A DNA stretch of 64,000 nucleotides from Anaerohabitans sp964387285 (GTDB taxonomy: Bacteria; Zhuqueibacterota; Zhuqueibacteria; Residuimicrobiales; Residuimicrobiaceae): contig CAYLWO010000004.1 in assembly GCA_964387285.1 (NCBI GenBank), forward strand, positions 62,001 to 126,000, in the 5' to 3' direction. The stretch's first letter is position 1; each line of letters opens with the position of its first letter. Shown here in pieces: positions 50,912 through 59,401 of this stretch. The position numbers and the translations under genes were made by a program. Below the pieces are notes generated by a model. That model was given only the letters and a program-made list of their open reading frames with translations. It had not been told where the DNA came from and made no database searches.

Positions 50912-52270
50912 TCAGCCCACAACTTGCCACGGCGGCAGCGTTTTCCAGCGCCCGCGGGTGAAATCGGGAAAATCCATGGACCGGCTGCGCGTGGCGACTG
51001 AACGTTCGCTCAATTCCGTAACCGCGCTCCAGGCGGCCGCGTCATAAACGCTCTGATCCAGAGGCAAGCCTTTTTGCAGACATTCGATCAGACGAAAATC
51101 CTCTATATAATCCATGCCGCCATGGCCGGCGCCGGCAGATTGTTCGCGCAGTTTACGCCACAAGGGATGTTCGAATTCAGCCGCATAGTTGTTCAATGGT
51201 TCCCATTCGTGTTGCGGGCTCTTGCCTTCGATGTGAATGCGCTCCGGCCATTTTTGTGCAATGCCGCGCGTGCCCTGCACAAGGTTGATGCGGCTGTAGG
51301 GTCGCGGTGTATCGCAATCATGGTACAGTGTGATGGTTCTGCCGTTTTTGGTGCGGATCAAACTGACGTTGACATCGCCCAGTGCGTATTTTTGCGTGGC
51401 GCGCGGATCATTGGCGCCGAAATGCTCGGCTGCATACAAATTCAAACCGCGCGAATTGCAGCTCATGGAAACCAGATAATCGAATTGGTCGCCGCGATTG
51501 ATGTCCATGCATTGGGCAATAGGTCCTAATCCGTGCGTGGGATAAAGATTGGCGTTACGTTTGATGGAATGGGCGGTGCGCCACAAGCCTTCGCCTTCCG
51601 GCGTAAACTTGAGCGCTCGCAGATCGTGCAGATAGCCGGCTTCGCCGTGCAGGATTTCGCCCAACAAGCCCTTGCGCACCATATTGAAAATCATCAACTC
51701 TTCATAATCATAACAGCAATTTTCCATCATCATGCAGTGCTTTTGCAGTTTTTCCGAGGTTTCCACCAGCTGCCAGCACTCGTCCAGAGAAATAGCAGCC
51801 GGCACTTCGGTGGCTGCATGTTTGCCGTTCTTCATCGCTGCCAGACACACCGGCACATGCCACTCCCACGGTGTGGCGGTAAAAACCAGATCCACATCTT
51901 CGCTTTCACACAAACGGACAAAATCATAATTGCCTGCAGAATAACCGGTGGGTTTGGGGCGACCGTCGTCCATACACCATTTCTGGATTCGTTCCACCTT
52001 GGCCGGCACAATATCGCAGACCGCCTTGATTTCCACGCCCGGTATTTTTAAAAAATTGCGCACATGCGCAGAACCCATGCCGCCGACGCCGACAAAGGCC
52101 ATGCGCACGGTTTTAATCGGCGCGGTGCGAAAAAATTGATCCGGGGCCGGTTTCACGCCGGCCAGGGATTCGGCCTGACTTTCCGCAGTCAGAGCGCCCA
52201 GTCCGGCTGCTACGCCCAGGCTTGTCTTTAAAAATGAGCGACGATCAAAATCGGTTTGAAATGGTTGCAT
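50912..52270 (-). CDS. Tat-exported Gfo/Idh/MocA oxidoreductase of GH109 type
   Basis: A 452-aa protein starting at 52270 (GAGG upstream). The Tat signal contains FDRRSFLKTSLGVAAGLGAL. An NAD-binding Rossmann motif GVGGMG is at 61-66. TATPWEWHVPVCLAAMKNGK and ATEVPAAISLDECW correspond to the usual EKP region, and NLYPTHGLGPIAQCMDINRG is the diagnostic HGLGP segment of glycoside hydrolase family 109. Known GH109 enzymes remove alpha-N-acetylgalactosamine through an NAD-dependent 3-keto intermediate. It lies 17 bp after a 47-aa membrane peptide and an SSS symporter, so uptake and cleavage are probably linked. Confidence 0.92.
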   Translation of the reverse strand: MQPFQTDFDRRSFLKTSLGVAAGLGALTAESQAESLAGVKPAPDQFFRTAPIKTVRMAFVGVGGMGSAHVRNFLKIPGVEIKAVCDIVPAKVERIQKWCMDDGRPKPTGYSAGNYDFVRLCESEDVDLVFTATPWEWHVPVCLAAMKNGKHAATEVPAAISLDECWQLVETSEKLQKHCMMMENCCYDYEELMIFNMVRKGLLGEILHGEAGYLHDLRALKFTPEGEGLWRTAHSIKRNANLYPTHGLGPIAQCMDINRGDQFDYLVSMSCNSRGLNLYAAEHFGANDPRATQKYALGDVNVSLIRTKNGRTITLYHDCDTPRPYSRINLVQGTRGIAQKWPERIHIEGKSPQHEWEPLNNYAAEFEHPLWRKLREQSAGAGHGGMDYIEDFRLIECLQKGLPLDQSVYDAAAWSAVTELSERSVATRSRSMDFPDFTRGRWKTLPPWQVVG

Positions 52271-52287
52271 CACATACCTCACAAAAA

Positions 52288-52431
52288 TTATGATTTGTTG
52301 ATTTCTGATAAATTTTTCAGCATCTGCTTGACGTCTTGCGCGCCTTTTATGGCCACATAGATGGTGATGGTAGAGTACCACAACACGCAGGCCGCAGTAA
52401 CCAACCCCCAAAACCAATGAGTCATATCCAT
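52288..52431 (-). CDS. Small membrane peptide (47 aa) coupled to the SSS symporter
   Basis: The sequence begins MDMTHWFWGLVTAACVLWYS, continues TITIYVAIKGAQDVKQMLKN and ends LSEINKS. It has one hydrophobic helix rich in Trp and Tyr, then a short amphipathic basic tail. AGGAG lies six bases before the ATG, inside the end of the symporter gene, and the symporter's TGA is separated from this ATG by a single T, so translation is probably coupled. It is likely a small subunit of the transporter, analogous in position to YhdT with PanF or DUF4212 with other symporters, but I do not recognise its family. Confidence 0.85.
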   Translation of the reverse strand: MDMTHWFWGLVTAACVLWYSTITIYVAIKGAQDVKQMLKNLSEINKS

Positions 52432-52432
52432 A

Positions 52433-53899
52433 TCACGCTCCTTTATGCTGAGGTTTAAGCAATGAACCGACCACCATGGCCAGACCGGTCAATAAATAGG
52501 CGGCGATGCCCGAATAATAGGGTCCGATTTTTTCCGCCAGGGTTTGCGTGGCCGGCACCTGCTGCATGATCAAAAAGCCGACCGGAATCAAAGCGCCAAA
52601 AAAGATGGCTGAACCGGCGCCCCAGCTGTTGGCCCGTTTCCAATAGCAACAGGCAATGAGCAACACGGACATGCTGGATAAATAAATGGTGCCGGTGATG
52701 CCAAGATAGGTCCACAGATCGCCTTTGAGCGGATACCACAATCCGTAGAATAATAAAAATATTCCGATAAATGCAACGATGAAGCGATTCCACAGAATGC
52801 CTTTTTTATCCGACCAGGCTGTTTTGCGAAACGGCGCCATGATGTCGTTATAGATCACGCTGCCCCAGGTGAGCATATAGGAAGAATCCGTGGACATATC
52901 CGCGGCCAGCATGGCGGCAATGACCAATCCCATTAGGCCCACAGGTACAAAGCTGGACAGGAATTTCGGCATGGCATACAGCGTATTAGCGCCCACCGTT
53001 TCCGGCGCCAGGGTGGCCAGCGCGGCAATGCCCCAGATGCCGGGAATGAGAAAACGGCAGACAAAAAAGAACGCCGTGCCCTTGTAAACTTTTAATCCCG
53101 TTTTGGTGTCTTTGGCAGCCAGCAAACGTGCGATCACTGTCTGCCAGGTTAGCACCACTGCCAGATTGAGCATGGCGTTAAAGAGAATGTAAGGCCAGCC
53201 CATCTTGGGATGAACCAGGGGATTGAATCCCCCTTCACCATGGTGCGTCTGCACCGCCTGCACCAGATTGCTCCAGCCTATCTGGGTTAAAATAAGAATG
53301 GTCACGATAATCAGCCCGGCGCTCATGACGATGAATTGCAGAAAATCGGTGATCAACACGGACAGCATGCCGCCGAGAATGGTGTAAATGGCCACTAACA
53401 GCAGCAGGACGGTCATGGTGATTTCCAGATAGCGCACATCCAAACCGGTAACCAGGACGAGAAATTCACCGCCGGTGCGCAGGAACACGCCCATGTTGAG
53501 CAACCCGCCGAGGACAATGACCACTCCGGCTGCCCAACGCACCCGCGATCCGAATTTCTTTTCAAACAATTCCGGCAACGTGATGACGCCGGAATCCCGC
53601 AACGGTTTGACGCCGAATCCGGTTACGCCGACAAACAGCATGGCCAGCGCCATCAAAAGACCGGGCACAGCGCCGCTAAAGCCCATTTCATACCCGTTCT
53701 GCGCCGTGTACATGCAGGTGACCACGCCAAATTCCGTGGCTGCCAAAGAGGCAATGCCCAGATACACGTTCATTTCCCGGCCGGCAATGAGAAAATGTTC
53801 AACTTTACCGATATATTTTCTCACCATAATGCCGGCCAACATGGTAGCCAACAAGTACAATCCGACGATCGATCCGTCCAGCAAAGAAAAATGGCTCAA
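52433..53899 (-). CDS. Sodium:solute symporter (SSS family)
   Basis: A 488-residue inner-membrane protein with about thirteen hydrophobic helices. The start is a TTG at 53899 with AGGAGG six bases upstream, giving MSHFSLLDGSIVGLYLLATM. Family markers are VEHFLIAGREMNVYLGIASLAATEFG, GVITLPELFEKKFGSRVRWA and AAMLAADMSTDSSYMLTWGS (sodium-binding region). The solute is probably a sugar or amino sugar used by the downstream GH109-type enzyme. It is the first gene of a minus-strand unit divergent from the second oxidoreductase. Confidence 0.92.
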   Translation of the reverse strand: MSHFSLLDGSIVGLYLLATMLAGIMVRKYIGKVEHFLIAGREMNVYLGIASLAATEFGVVTCMYTAQNGYEMGFSGAVPGLLMALAMLFVGVTGFGVKPLRDSGVITLPELFEKKFGSRVRWAAGVVIVLGGLLNMGVFLRTGGEFLVLVTGLDVRYLEITMTVLLLLVAIYTILGGMLSVLITDFLQFIVMSAGLIIVTILILTQIGWSNLVQAVQTHHGEGGFNPLVHPKMGWPYILFNAMLNLAVVLTWQTVIARLLAAKDTKTGLKVYKGTAFFFVCRFLIPGIWGIAALATLAPETVGANTLYAMPKFLSSFVPVGLMGLVIAAMLAADMSTDSSYMLTWGSVIYNDIMAPFRKTAWSDKKGILWNRFIVAFIGIFLLFYGLWYPLKGDLWTYLGITGTIYLSSMSVLLIACCYWKRANSWGAGSAIFFGALIPVGFLIMQQVPATQTLAEKIGPYYSGIAAYLLTGLAMVVGSLLKPQHKGA

Positions 53900-54052
53900 A
53901 ATGGTCCTCCTGCATCTGATGCGAATGCGACAAATATCCCTTAGCAATACAATATCCGCAATCTAGTAATTTTTCACAAAAATCCAACTTTTTTGTACAA
54001 TCTTGTGCAAGGCTGACATTTTTCTTTTGAAAATCAAATTGCATGGCAATCA

Positions 54053-54081
54053 TTGCATTTTATTGTTCTCTTGATTATATT
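54053..54081 (+). promoter_or_regulatory. Sigma70-type promoter with leader hairpin
   Basis: TTGCAT (54053-54058), 17-base spacer, TATATT (54076-54081). A perfect six-bp hairpin ACCTGA/TCAGGT (54086-54104) lies at the expected transcription start, ahead of the oxidoreductase ATG at 54129. Confidence 0.55.
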
Positions 54082-54128
54082 GATCACCTGAAGGATTCTC
54101 AGGTACTCAACCTCACGGGAGACGAATC

Positions 54129-55397
54129 ATGTTCAAATCAAATACAAGCCGTCGTAATTTTCTGCGCAGCTCTATCGCCGGCGCTGCAGTGTTTACCATT
54201 GTGCCGCGACGTGTGCTGGGCGGACCCGGCTATACGCCGCCATCCGATGAGCTGACGCGCGCGGTCATCGGCGTTGGCGGCATGGGCCAGGCGCATTTGC
54301 GCTATACCGGCGCCAGATTGCTGGCCGTCTGCGATGTGGATGCCAACCATCTGCAACAAAGCCTGGCCAAGGTGGATCAAGAGGTCCAGGGCTATCGCGA
54401 TTTCCGCGAAGTACTGGCGCGACCGGATATCGACCTGGTGCATATCGTGACTCCGCCGCACTGGCACGGTCTGATGTCCATAGCCGCTGCCCAGGCCGGC
54501 AAGGACATTTGGTGTGAAAAACCCATGACCCGCACCATCGCTGAAGGGCAAAAAGTCATCGAAGCGGTTAAAGCCAACGGCCGCATTTTCCGCATTAACA
54601 CCTGGTTTCGCTTCAAAGACGAATTCTACGGCTTTGGCACGAGCGTAGCGCCCATTAAAAAACTGGTGCAAAGCGGTTTGCTCGGTTGGCCACTGAAAGT
54701 GACCATCAGTGAAGCTACCGGGTTTGAATGGAAATTTTACTGGGTTGGTCGTACGGATATGACTGCGCAATGGATTCCCGAAGAACTGGATTACGATTTT
54801 TGGCTCGGCCCGGCGCCGTGGAAACCCTATCATCCGCACCGCGTGCACGCTACGTTTCGCGGCTATTGGGACTATGACGGCGGCGGCCTGGGCGATATGG
54901 GACAACACTATATGGATCCCGTGCAATATATTTTGGACAAGGATCACACCAGCCCGGTGCGCGTTGAAATCGATGCCCCGCAATCGCACGAGGATGCCGT
55001 GGGCGTGTGGCGCAAAATCCGCATGATCTATGATGATGGTTGCGAAATAATCCTCGACGGCCAAGCCAGAGATAAAGCCGTCCCCTATATAGCCGGGCCA
55101 AAAGGGAGTTTATATAAAGGCTTTAAATCCGATATTCCCGATCTCGCGAAAAAACTCGCTGAATTTCCAGACCCGGAACCGCAGAACATCGATTTCCATC
55201 AAGCGATTCGAACAAGACAAAAATTTGCCTTAAACGAAGAAAACGGACACCGTTCAGCGACGTTGGTCAATTTGGGGAAAATCGCATTGCGCCTGGGCCG
55301 CAACCTGGATTTCGATCCGCAGAAACAGATTTTCATCAATGATGATCAGGCCAACCGCCTTATCCATGAACCCATGCGCGCGCCGTGGCATATTTAA
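54129..55397 (+). CDS. Tat-exported Gfo/Idh/MocA oxidoreductase
   Basis: A 422-aa NAD(P)-dependent oxidoreductase with a Tat signal (NTSRRNFLRSSIAGAAVF). The Rossmann motif is VIGVGGMGQAHLR, and KDIWCEKPMTRTIAEGQKVI contains the conserved EKP lysine. The catalytic-domain segments include YDGGGLGDMGQHYMDPVQYI with the His expected near the active site. Members of this export-type subgroup oxidise or reduce glycosides at C3. It ends 20 bp before the next gene's ATG and is almost certainly co-transcribed with the HEAT-DUF1080 protein, which suits a 3-keto-glycoside route. Confidence 0.92.
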   Translation: MFKSNTSRRNFLRSSIAGAAVFTIVPRRVLGGPGYTPPSDELTRAVIGVGGMGQAHLRYTGARLLAVCDVDANHLQQSLAKVDQEVQGYRDFREVLARPDIDLVHIVTPPHWHGLMSIAAAQAGKDIWCEKPMTRTIAEGQKVIEAVKANGRIFRINTWFRFKDEFYGFGTSVAPIKKLVQSGLLGWPLKVTISEATGFEWKFYWVGRTDMTAQWIPEELDYDFWLGPAPWKPYHPHRVHATFRGYWDYDGGGLGDMGQHYMDPVQYILDKDHTSPVRVEIDAPQSHEDAVGVWRKIRMIYDDGCEIILDGQARDKAVPYIAGPKGSLYKGFKSDIPDLAKKLAEFPDPEPQNIDFHQAIRTRQKFALNEENGHRSATLVNLGKIALRLGRNLDFDPQKQIFINDDQANRLIHEPMRAPWHI

Positions 55398-55417
55398 TTC
55401 GGGAAGGAAATTTCATT

Positions 55418-58400
55418 ATGAGAAAACAGTCTCTATTTTTTATAATCGCAATCGTCATTTATTGTACGTTGCATGCGCAAAGCGTCCTTTCCGTTGATGA
55501 ATTAATAAAAAATTTGCCGGCGCAGAATCAGGTGCAGCATGAACTGCTTGTTGAAGCACTGCTCAATCACGGCGCCGCAGGGTGGACAAAAATAATCCAA
55601 AAGTTGGAGAGCAGCGACAATGCTCAGATACAGGAAGCGCATTACGCTTTGGATGCCATGTTTCATTTCGCCGGACGTTTGCCCAGAACGGACAACCGGC
55701 GCCAGGCTTTGTTGACGTCATTAAACCAGAGTCTGACGCAAAAACACTCTCCGACTAATCTCGCCTTGTTGATTTCATTAATGCCATTTTGCCCGGATGA
55801 ACGCATGACCAACTGGTTACAACCTTTTTTAAAGCAGGAAAGGTTGTGTGAACCGGCAGCTGCGGCCCTGTCGCAACTGGCTGTGCCGGCAAGTGGAAAA
55901 GCAATGACCGAAGCGCTGTCCGGCGGAAATGATAAAACCAAAATGTGCCTCATCAACATGCTCGGACAGATGAATTACCGTCACGCAGGTCCGGCTATTT
56001 TTGATCTCGTGCAGAAAAAAAACGAAACTCTCAGACAAGCGGCGTTTTCTTCTCTGGCTGCCATGGGCTATGAAAAGGCCGAAGCATTATTACATCAATG
56101 TGCTCTGCAGGATGATCAACAAGCCGCAAACTATATGCTGTACACAAAAAATACTTTGAATAAAAATAAAGCAATTCAAATTTGCCGGTCCATTTTCAAC
56201 AATGTGGAAAAGCAATGGCCAAATAACATTCGCATCAACGCCCTGTCCATATTGACGGAAAAATTAGAGTCAGAGGCTTTACCCGATTTGTGTCGCGCAG
56301 CGCTTGAGGATAACAAAGAGATTCGTATGGCCGCATTGCGATTGGCCGAGCCTTATCATTCGGGTGCAGATGTGCAAAAATGGACCTCTCTCCTGCCAAC
56401 TGCAGCTCCACCCGCGCAAGTGGATATCCTGGGATTGCTGGGCAGGCAAAAAGCCGGTTCTGCTGGCCCGGCCATGAAAACCATGTTAAAAAGTCCGGAA
56501 GCCAAGGTGCGTATGGCGGCCGGTCGTGCTTTAACCCTGACCATTGGGCAAGAGGCAATACCTTTTCTATTGGGTCAATTGGCTAAAACGATCGATATAA
56601 CCGAGCAACAAGAGACAAAACAAAACTTGCTCATACTGCCCAATGAACCGTTAATCAGAGAGCGAACGCAAGTTTATGCCGATATGCCGGCGGCGGCAAA
56701 GAAAATTTTATTGGAAATCGGCATCAGCCGGCAGGATAGCACGATCATTCCGGTGCTGCTCGCCGGCCTGTCAGCTGACGATGCCGTTCTGCGCATGACG
56801 GGTCTGGAGGGATTAAAGACGTTGGCATCGCTTGACGCTTTGCCGGGCGCGCTGGCGTGCTTAAAATCGGCAGAACCTTCGGAAACCAGGGCTGCGCAAA
56901 ATTGTATTATTGAAATCATCAAAAAAAGCCGGGACAGCAAGACGGCATTGCACCAGTTGGATGAATATTTTAATTCCGCGACATTGGCGCAAAAGAAAAA
57001 TATTCTCCGCATTTGGCGCGGCCTGGGCGGCGGCATGTGTTTGCAAAAGGTACAAGCGCTTACAGCAAATGCCGATCTCAGGGATGAAGCTCTGCGCACC
57101 CTGTGCGACTGGCCGGATATAAGCGCTTTAGAACCTTTGCTGCAATTGGCCGGCAGCAAGATGGAGCAGAATTATCGCATTCTGGCTATCCGCGGCAGCC
57201 TGCGTATTGTGCGCGAAAACACCCTGGCTGATCTGCGGCAGTTGCAATATCTGCAGCGCATCATGAACGTGTGCGAGCGAGCGGAAGAAAAACGAATGGT
57301 GCTCGCCCAGGTGGGCATGATCAAATCGGTCTCTGCCGTCCAATACGCCGCAGGTTTATGCAACGACCCGGATATCGGCTATGAAGCCGCTGTTGCGCTA
57401 GTCCATGCCGCCGCGCCGAATGAGGAAGGCAAGTCCGATCTTGCCGCACAGGAGGTTGCAGCCGCTCTTGTTCAGACTCTATCCGGTAAAGCATGTCAAC
57501 AAAAAATTATTGATGCACCTCTACTCAAGACAACCTTGAATAAGCCGCCGGAAGGTTTTGTTGCCTTGTTCAACGGCCAGGATTTATCCGGATGGAAAGG
57601 TTTAGTGGCTGATCCGGTACAACGCAGCAAGATGAGTGCGGCCGAGTTGGCCAGGGAACAGCTTGAAGCCGATAAGGAGATGCGTCAGCACTGGCAAGTA
57701 ATGGATGGCGTGCTCTGCTTTGATGGACAGGGGCATAGCCTGTGCACCAGCCGGGATTATACTGATTTCGAAATGTATGTGGATTGGAAAATAGAAAAAT
57801 TCGGCGACAGCGGCATTTATCTGCGCGGCGCACCCCAGGTGCAAATATGGGATCCGGCGCAATGGCCTGAGGGATCCGGCGGACTTTATAATAATCAAAA
57901 AAATCCATCCAAACCTCTGGTCAGGGCGGATAATCCCATTGGCTCCTGGAACACCTTTCACATCATTATGGTTGACCAGCGGGTCACGGTTTATTTGAAT
58001 GAGACCTTGATCGTGGATAATGTGATCATGGAGAATTACTGGGAGCGGGACAAACCGATCTATCGCAGCGGACAGATAGAATTGCAGTCGCACAACTCGC
58101 CGCTTTATTTCCGCAATATCTTTATCAAAGAGCTGCCGGAGATAGAGCCGGCGTTCAACGGACCGCTGTTCAACGGCGTTGATCTTGCCGGCTGGCAAAT
58201 TATCAATGGCAGGCCTGAGAGTTGGGGAGCAGCCGACGGCATTCTTTACACCACAGGTCAAGGCGGCGGCTGGCTGTCCACAACGCGACAGTTCCAGGAT
58301 TTTAAATTGGAGTTGGAATTCCGCGTGCCGGCTGACGGCAACAGCGGCGTATTTATCCGCAGTCCCCATGAAGGCGATCCAGCGTATACCGGCATGGAGA

Positions 58401-58720
58401 TTCAGGTGCTGGATGATTATGCCGAGCAATATGCCAAATTGAATCCCTGGCAATACACCGGCAGTGTGTATGGTGTGCAGGCGCCGTCGCAGCGCGTGAC
58501 CAAGCAGGCTGGTGAATGGCAAAAGATGGTCATCACCTGTCAGGGACCTCATGTAACCGTGGAATTGAACGGCGTTAAAACGGTGGATACGAATCTCATC
58601 GAGCATATGGACAAGAGCAAAGAGCATCCGGGCATCAAGCGCCGCGGCGGGTATATTGGTCTGCAGAATCACAGTTCGCGATTAGAGTATCGCAACATTT
58701 GGTTGCAAGAATTGCGCTGA
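55418..58720 (+). CDS. Secreted HEAT-repeat protein with two 3-keto-disaccharide hydrolase (DUF1080) domains
   Basis: An 1,100-aa exported protein (signal peptide MRKQSLFFIIAIVIYCTLHA; GGAAGG upstream). Residues about 20-690 are helical HEAT-type repeats (MLGQMNYRHAGPAIFDLVQK, AALRLAEPYHSGADVQKW, LAGLSADDAVLRMTGLEGLK). Two DUF1080/3-keto-disaccharide hydrolase sandwiches follow: one from GFVALFNGQDLSGWKGL to NSPLYFRNIFIKEL, the second from GPLFNGVDLAGWQII to SRLEYRNIWLQEL. Known PF06439 proteins cleave 3-keto-glycosides. The pairing with two oxidoreductases suggests oxidation at C3 followed by hydrolysis outside the cytoplasm. The long HEAT scaffold is unusual for an enzyme of this kind. Confidence 0.9.
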   Translation: MRKQSLFFIIAIVIYCTLHAQSVLSVDELIKNLPAQNQVQHELLVEALLNHGAAGWTKIIQKLESSDNAQIQEAHYALDAMFHFAGRLPRTDNRRQALLTSLNQSLTQKHSPTNLALLISLMPFCPDERMTNWLQPFLKQERLCEPAAAALSQLAVPASGKAMTEALSGGNDKTKMCLINMLGQMNYRHAGPAIFDLVQKKNETLRQAAFSSLAAMGYEKAEALLHQCALQDDQQAANYMLYTKNTLNKNKAIQICRSIFNNVEKQWPNNIRINALSILTEKLESEALPDLCRAALEDNKEIRMAALRLAEPYHSGADVQKWTSLLPTAAPPAQVDILGLLGRQKAGSAGPAMKTMLKSPEAKVRMAAGRALTLTIGQEAIPFLLGQLAKTIDITEQQETKQNLLILPNEPLIRERTQVYADMPAAAKKILLEIGISRQDSTIIPVLLAGLSADDAVLRMTGLEGLKTLASLDALPGALACLKSAEPSETRAAQNCIIEIIKKSRDSKTALHQLDEYFNSATLAQKKNILRIWRGLGGGMCLQKVQALTANADLRDEALRTLCDWPDISALEPLLQLAGSKMEQNYRILAIRGSLRIVRENTLADLRQLQYLQRIMNVCERAEEKRMVLAQVGMIKSVSAVQYAAGLCNDPDIGYEAAVALVHAAAPNEEGKSDLAAQEVAAALVQTLSGKACQQKIIDAPLLKTTLNKPPEGFVALFNGQDLSGWKGLVADPVQRSKMSAAELAREQLEADKEMRQHWQVMDGVLCFDGQGHSLCTSRDYTDFEMYVDWKIEKFGDSGIYLRGAPQVQIWDPAQWPEGSGGLYNNQKNPSKPLVRADNPIGSWNTFHIIMVDQRVTVYLNETLIVDNVIMENYWERDKPIYRSGQIELQSHNSPLYFRNIFIKELPEIEPAFNGPLFNGVDLAGWQIINGRPESWGAADGILYTTGQGGGWLSTTRQFQDFKLELEFRVPADGNSGVFIRSPHEGDPAYTGMEIQVLDDYAEQYAKLNPWQYTGSVYGVQAPSQRVTKQAGEWQKMVITCQGPHVTVELNGVKTVDTNLIEHMDKSKEHPGIKRRGGYIGLQNHSSRLEYRNIWLQELR

Positions 58721-58731
58721 GCAGATTTTTC

Positions 58732-58885
58732 TGTCGTTGCGAGCGCAGCATCTGATCTCAACAATCCGTAATCATCCAGTATGGAGCGAAGCAATCCCCG
58801 TACAAAGGGCAATGACTGCGCGCAGAATCAGGTGCAACCGCGGGGATTGCCGCAGGCCGCAAAAAACGCGGCCATCGCAATGACA
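58732..58885. repeat. Palindromic repeat, family 2 (copy b)
   Basis: TGTCGTTGCGA (58732-58742) and TCGCAATGACA (58875-58885) bound a 154-bp element. It includes TATGGAGCGAAGCAATCCCC and the hairpin GGCCGC-AAAAAAC-GCGGCC (58855-58873). The gap 58721-59401 otherwise holds two further repeats and a nuclease relic. Confidence 0.8.
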
Positions 58886-58958
58886 AGGAACCTTGTTTGT
58901 GTTGATTTTGACCCTTGAATGATGCAAAAAGTGTATACACTTTTATAAGCATGCATTA

Positions 58959-58998
58959 TTGTATTACGCGTTGTTTTTCGCGCAAAATGGCAACAAAC
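58959..58998. repeat. Intergenic repeat similar to 39353-39392
   Basis: TGTATTACGCGTTGTTTTTC then GCGCAAAAT aligns with TGTGTTACGAGTTGGTTTTC then GTGCAAAAT at 39353, with a few substitutions. Confidence 0.55.
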
Positions 58999-59113
58999 TC
59001 TTTGAGCAGCACCCCTTCTTGCAATGAAAAAAATATCCACCTTTTTTCGCTGCTGTTTTTTTCGTCTGTTTGCAGTTCTGCTGCGCTAGGCATTTTCAGC
59101 CAATCTCCTGCTC

Positions 59114-59180
59114 ATCCGCAGATGACGCAGATGTTCGCAGATAACATTGGGATGGCGACTTTTCTGCGCAATCTGCGGAT
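59114..59180. repeat. Inverted repeat of CGCAGAT words
   Basis: ATCCGCAGATGACGCAGA (59114-59131) pairs with TCTGCGCAATCTGCGGAT (59163-59180), 16 of 18 positions matching. Confidence 0.65.
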
Positions 59181-59223
59181 TATTATACTATTCATTCCGG
59201 TTTATCTGGGCTGGGGGATAACT

Positions 59224-59379
59224 TTGGAAAAATATTATTATGTCTCCATCATGGCCAACAAGCACAGATCTGTTCTCTATACCGGTGTGACATCTAGTCT
59301 GGTACGGCGAGTTGATCAACACAAGAAAAAAACACAGGAAGGATTTATCAGAGGATTTTTAAACAACATGTCATTGTAA
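59224..59379 (+). pseudogene. GIY-YIG endonuclease N-terminal relic
   Basis: From a TTG the frame reads EKYYYVSIMANKHRSVLYTG, then VTSSLVRRVDQHKKKTQEGF, the GIY-YIG core of small UvrC-like nucleases with the conserved Tyr and the VTSxLxRRVxxH helix. About 20 residues later it ends in LNNMSL, so the second half with the catalytic Glu is missing. Intact relatives are about 85-100 aa. It is probably a relic next to repeat elements. Confidence 0.7.
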
Positions 59380-59401
59380 ACACGCCGTAACATTTATGCC
59401 G

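Noticed and set aside
54138..55064. A 308-codon open frame on the minus strand
   Set aside because: Antisense shadow of the Tat-exported oxidoreductase; no ribosome site and a histidine-rich, pattern-free translation.
57602..58672. A 356-codon open frame on the minus strand
   Set aside because: Antisense to the two DUF1080 domains, which are clear on the plus strand.
58915..59223. An N-terminal extension of the GIY-YIG relic
   Set aside because: The upstream part of this frame runs through intergenic repeats (TTACGCG and CGCAGAT elements) and has no protein-like pattern.
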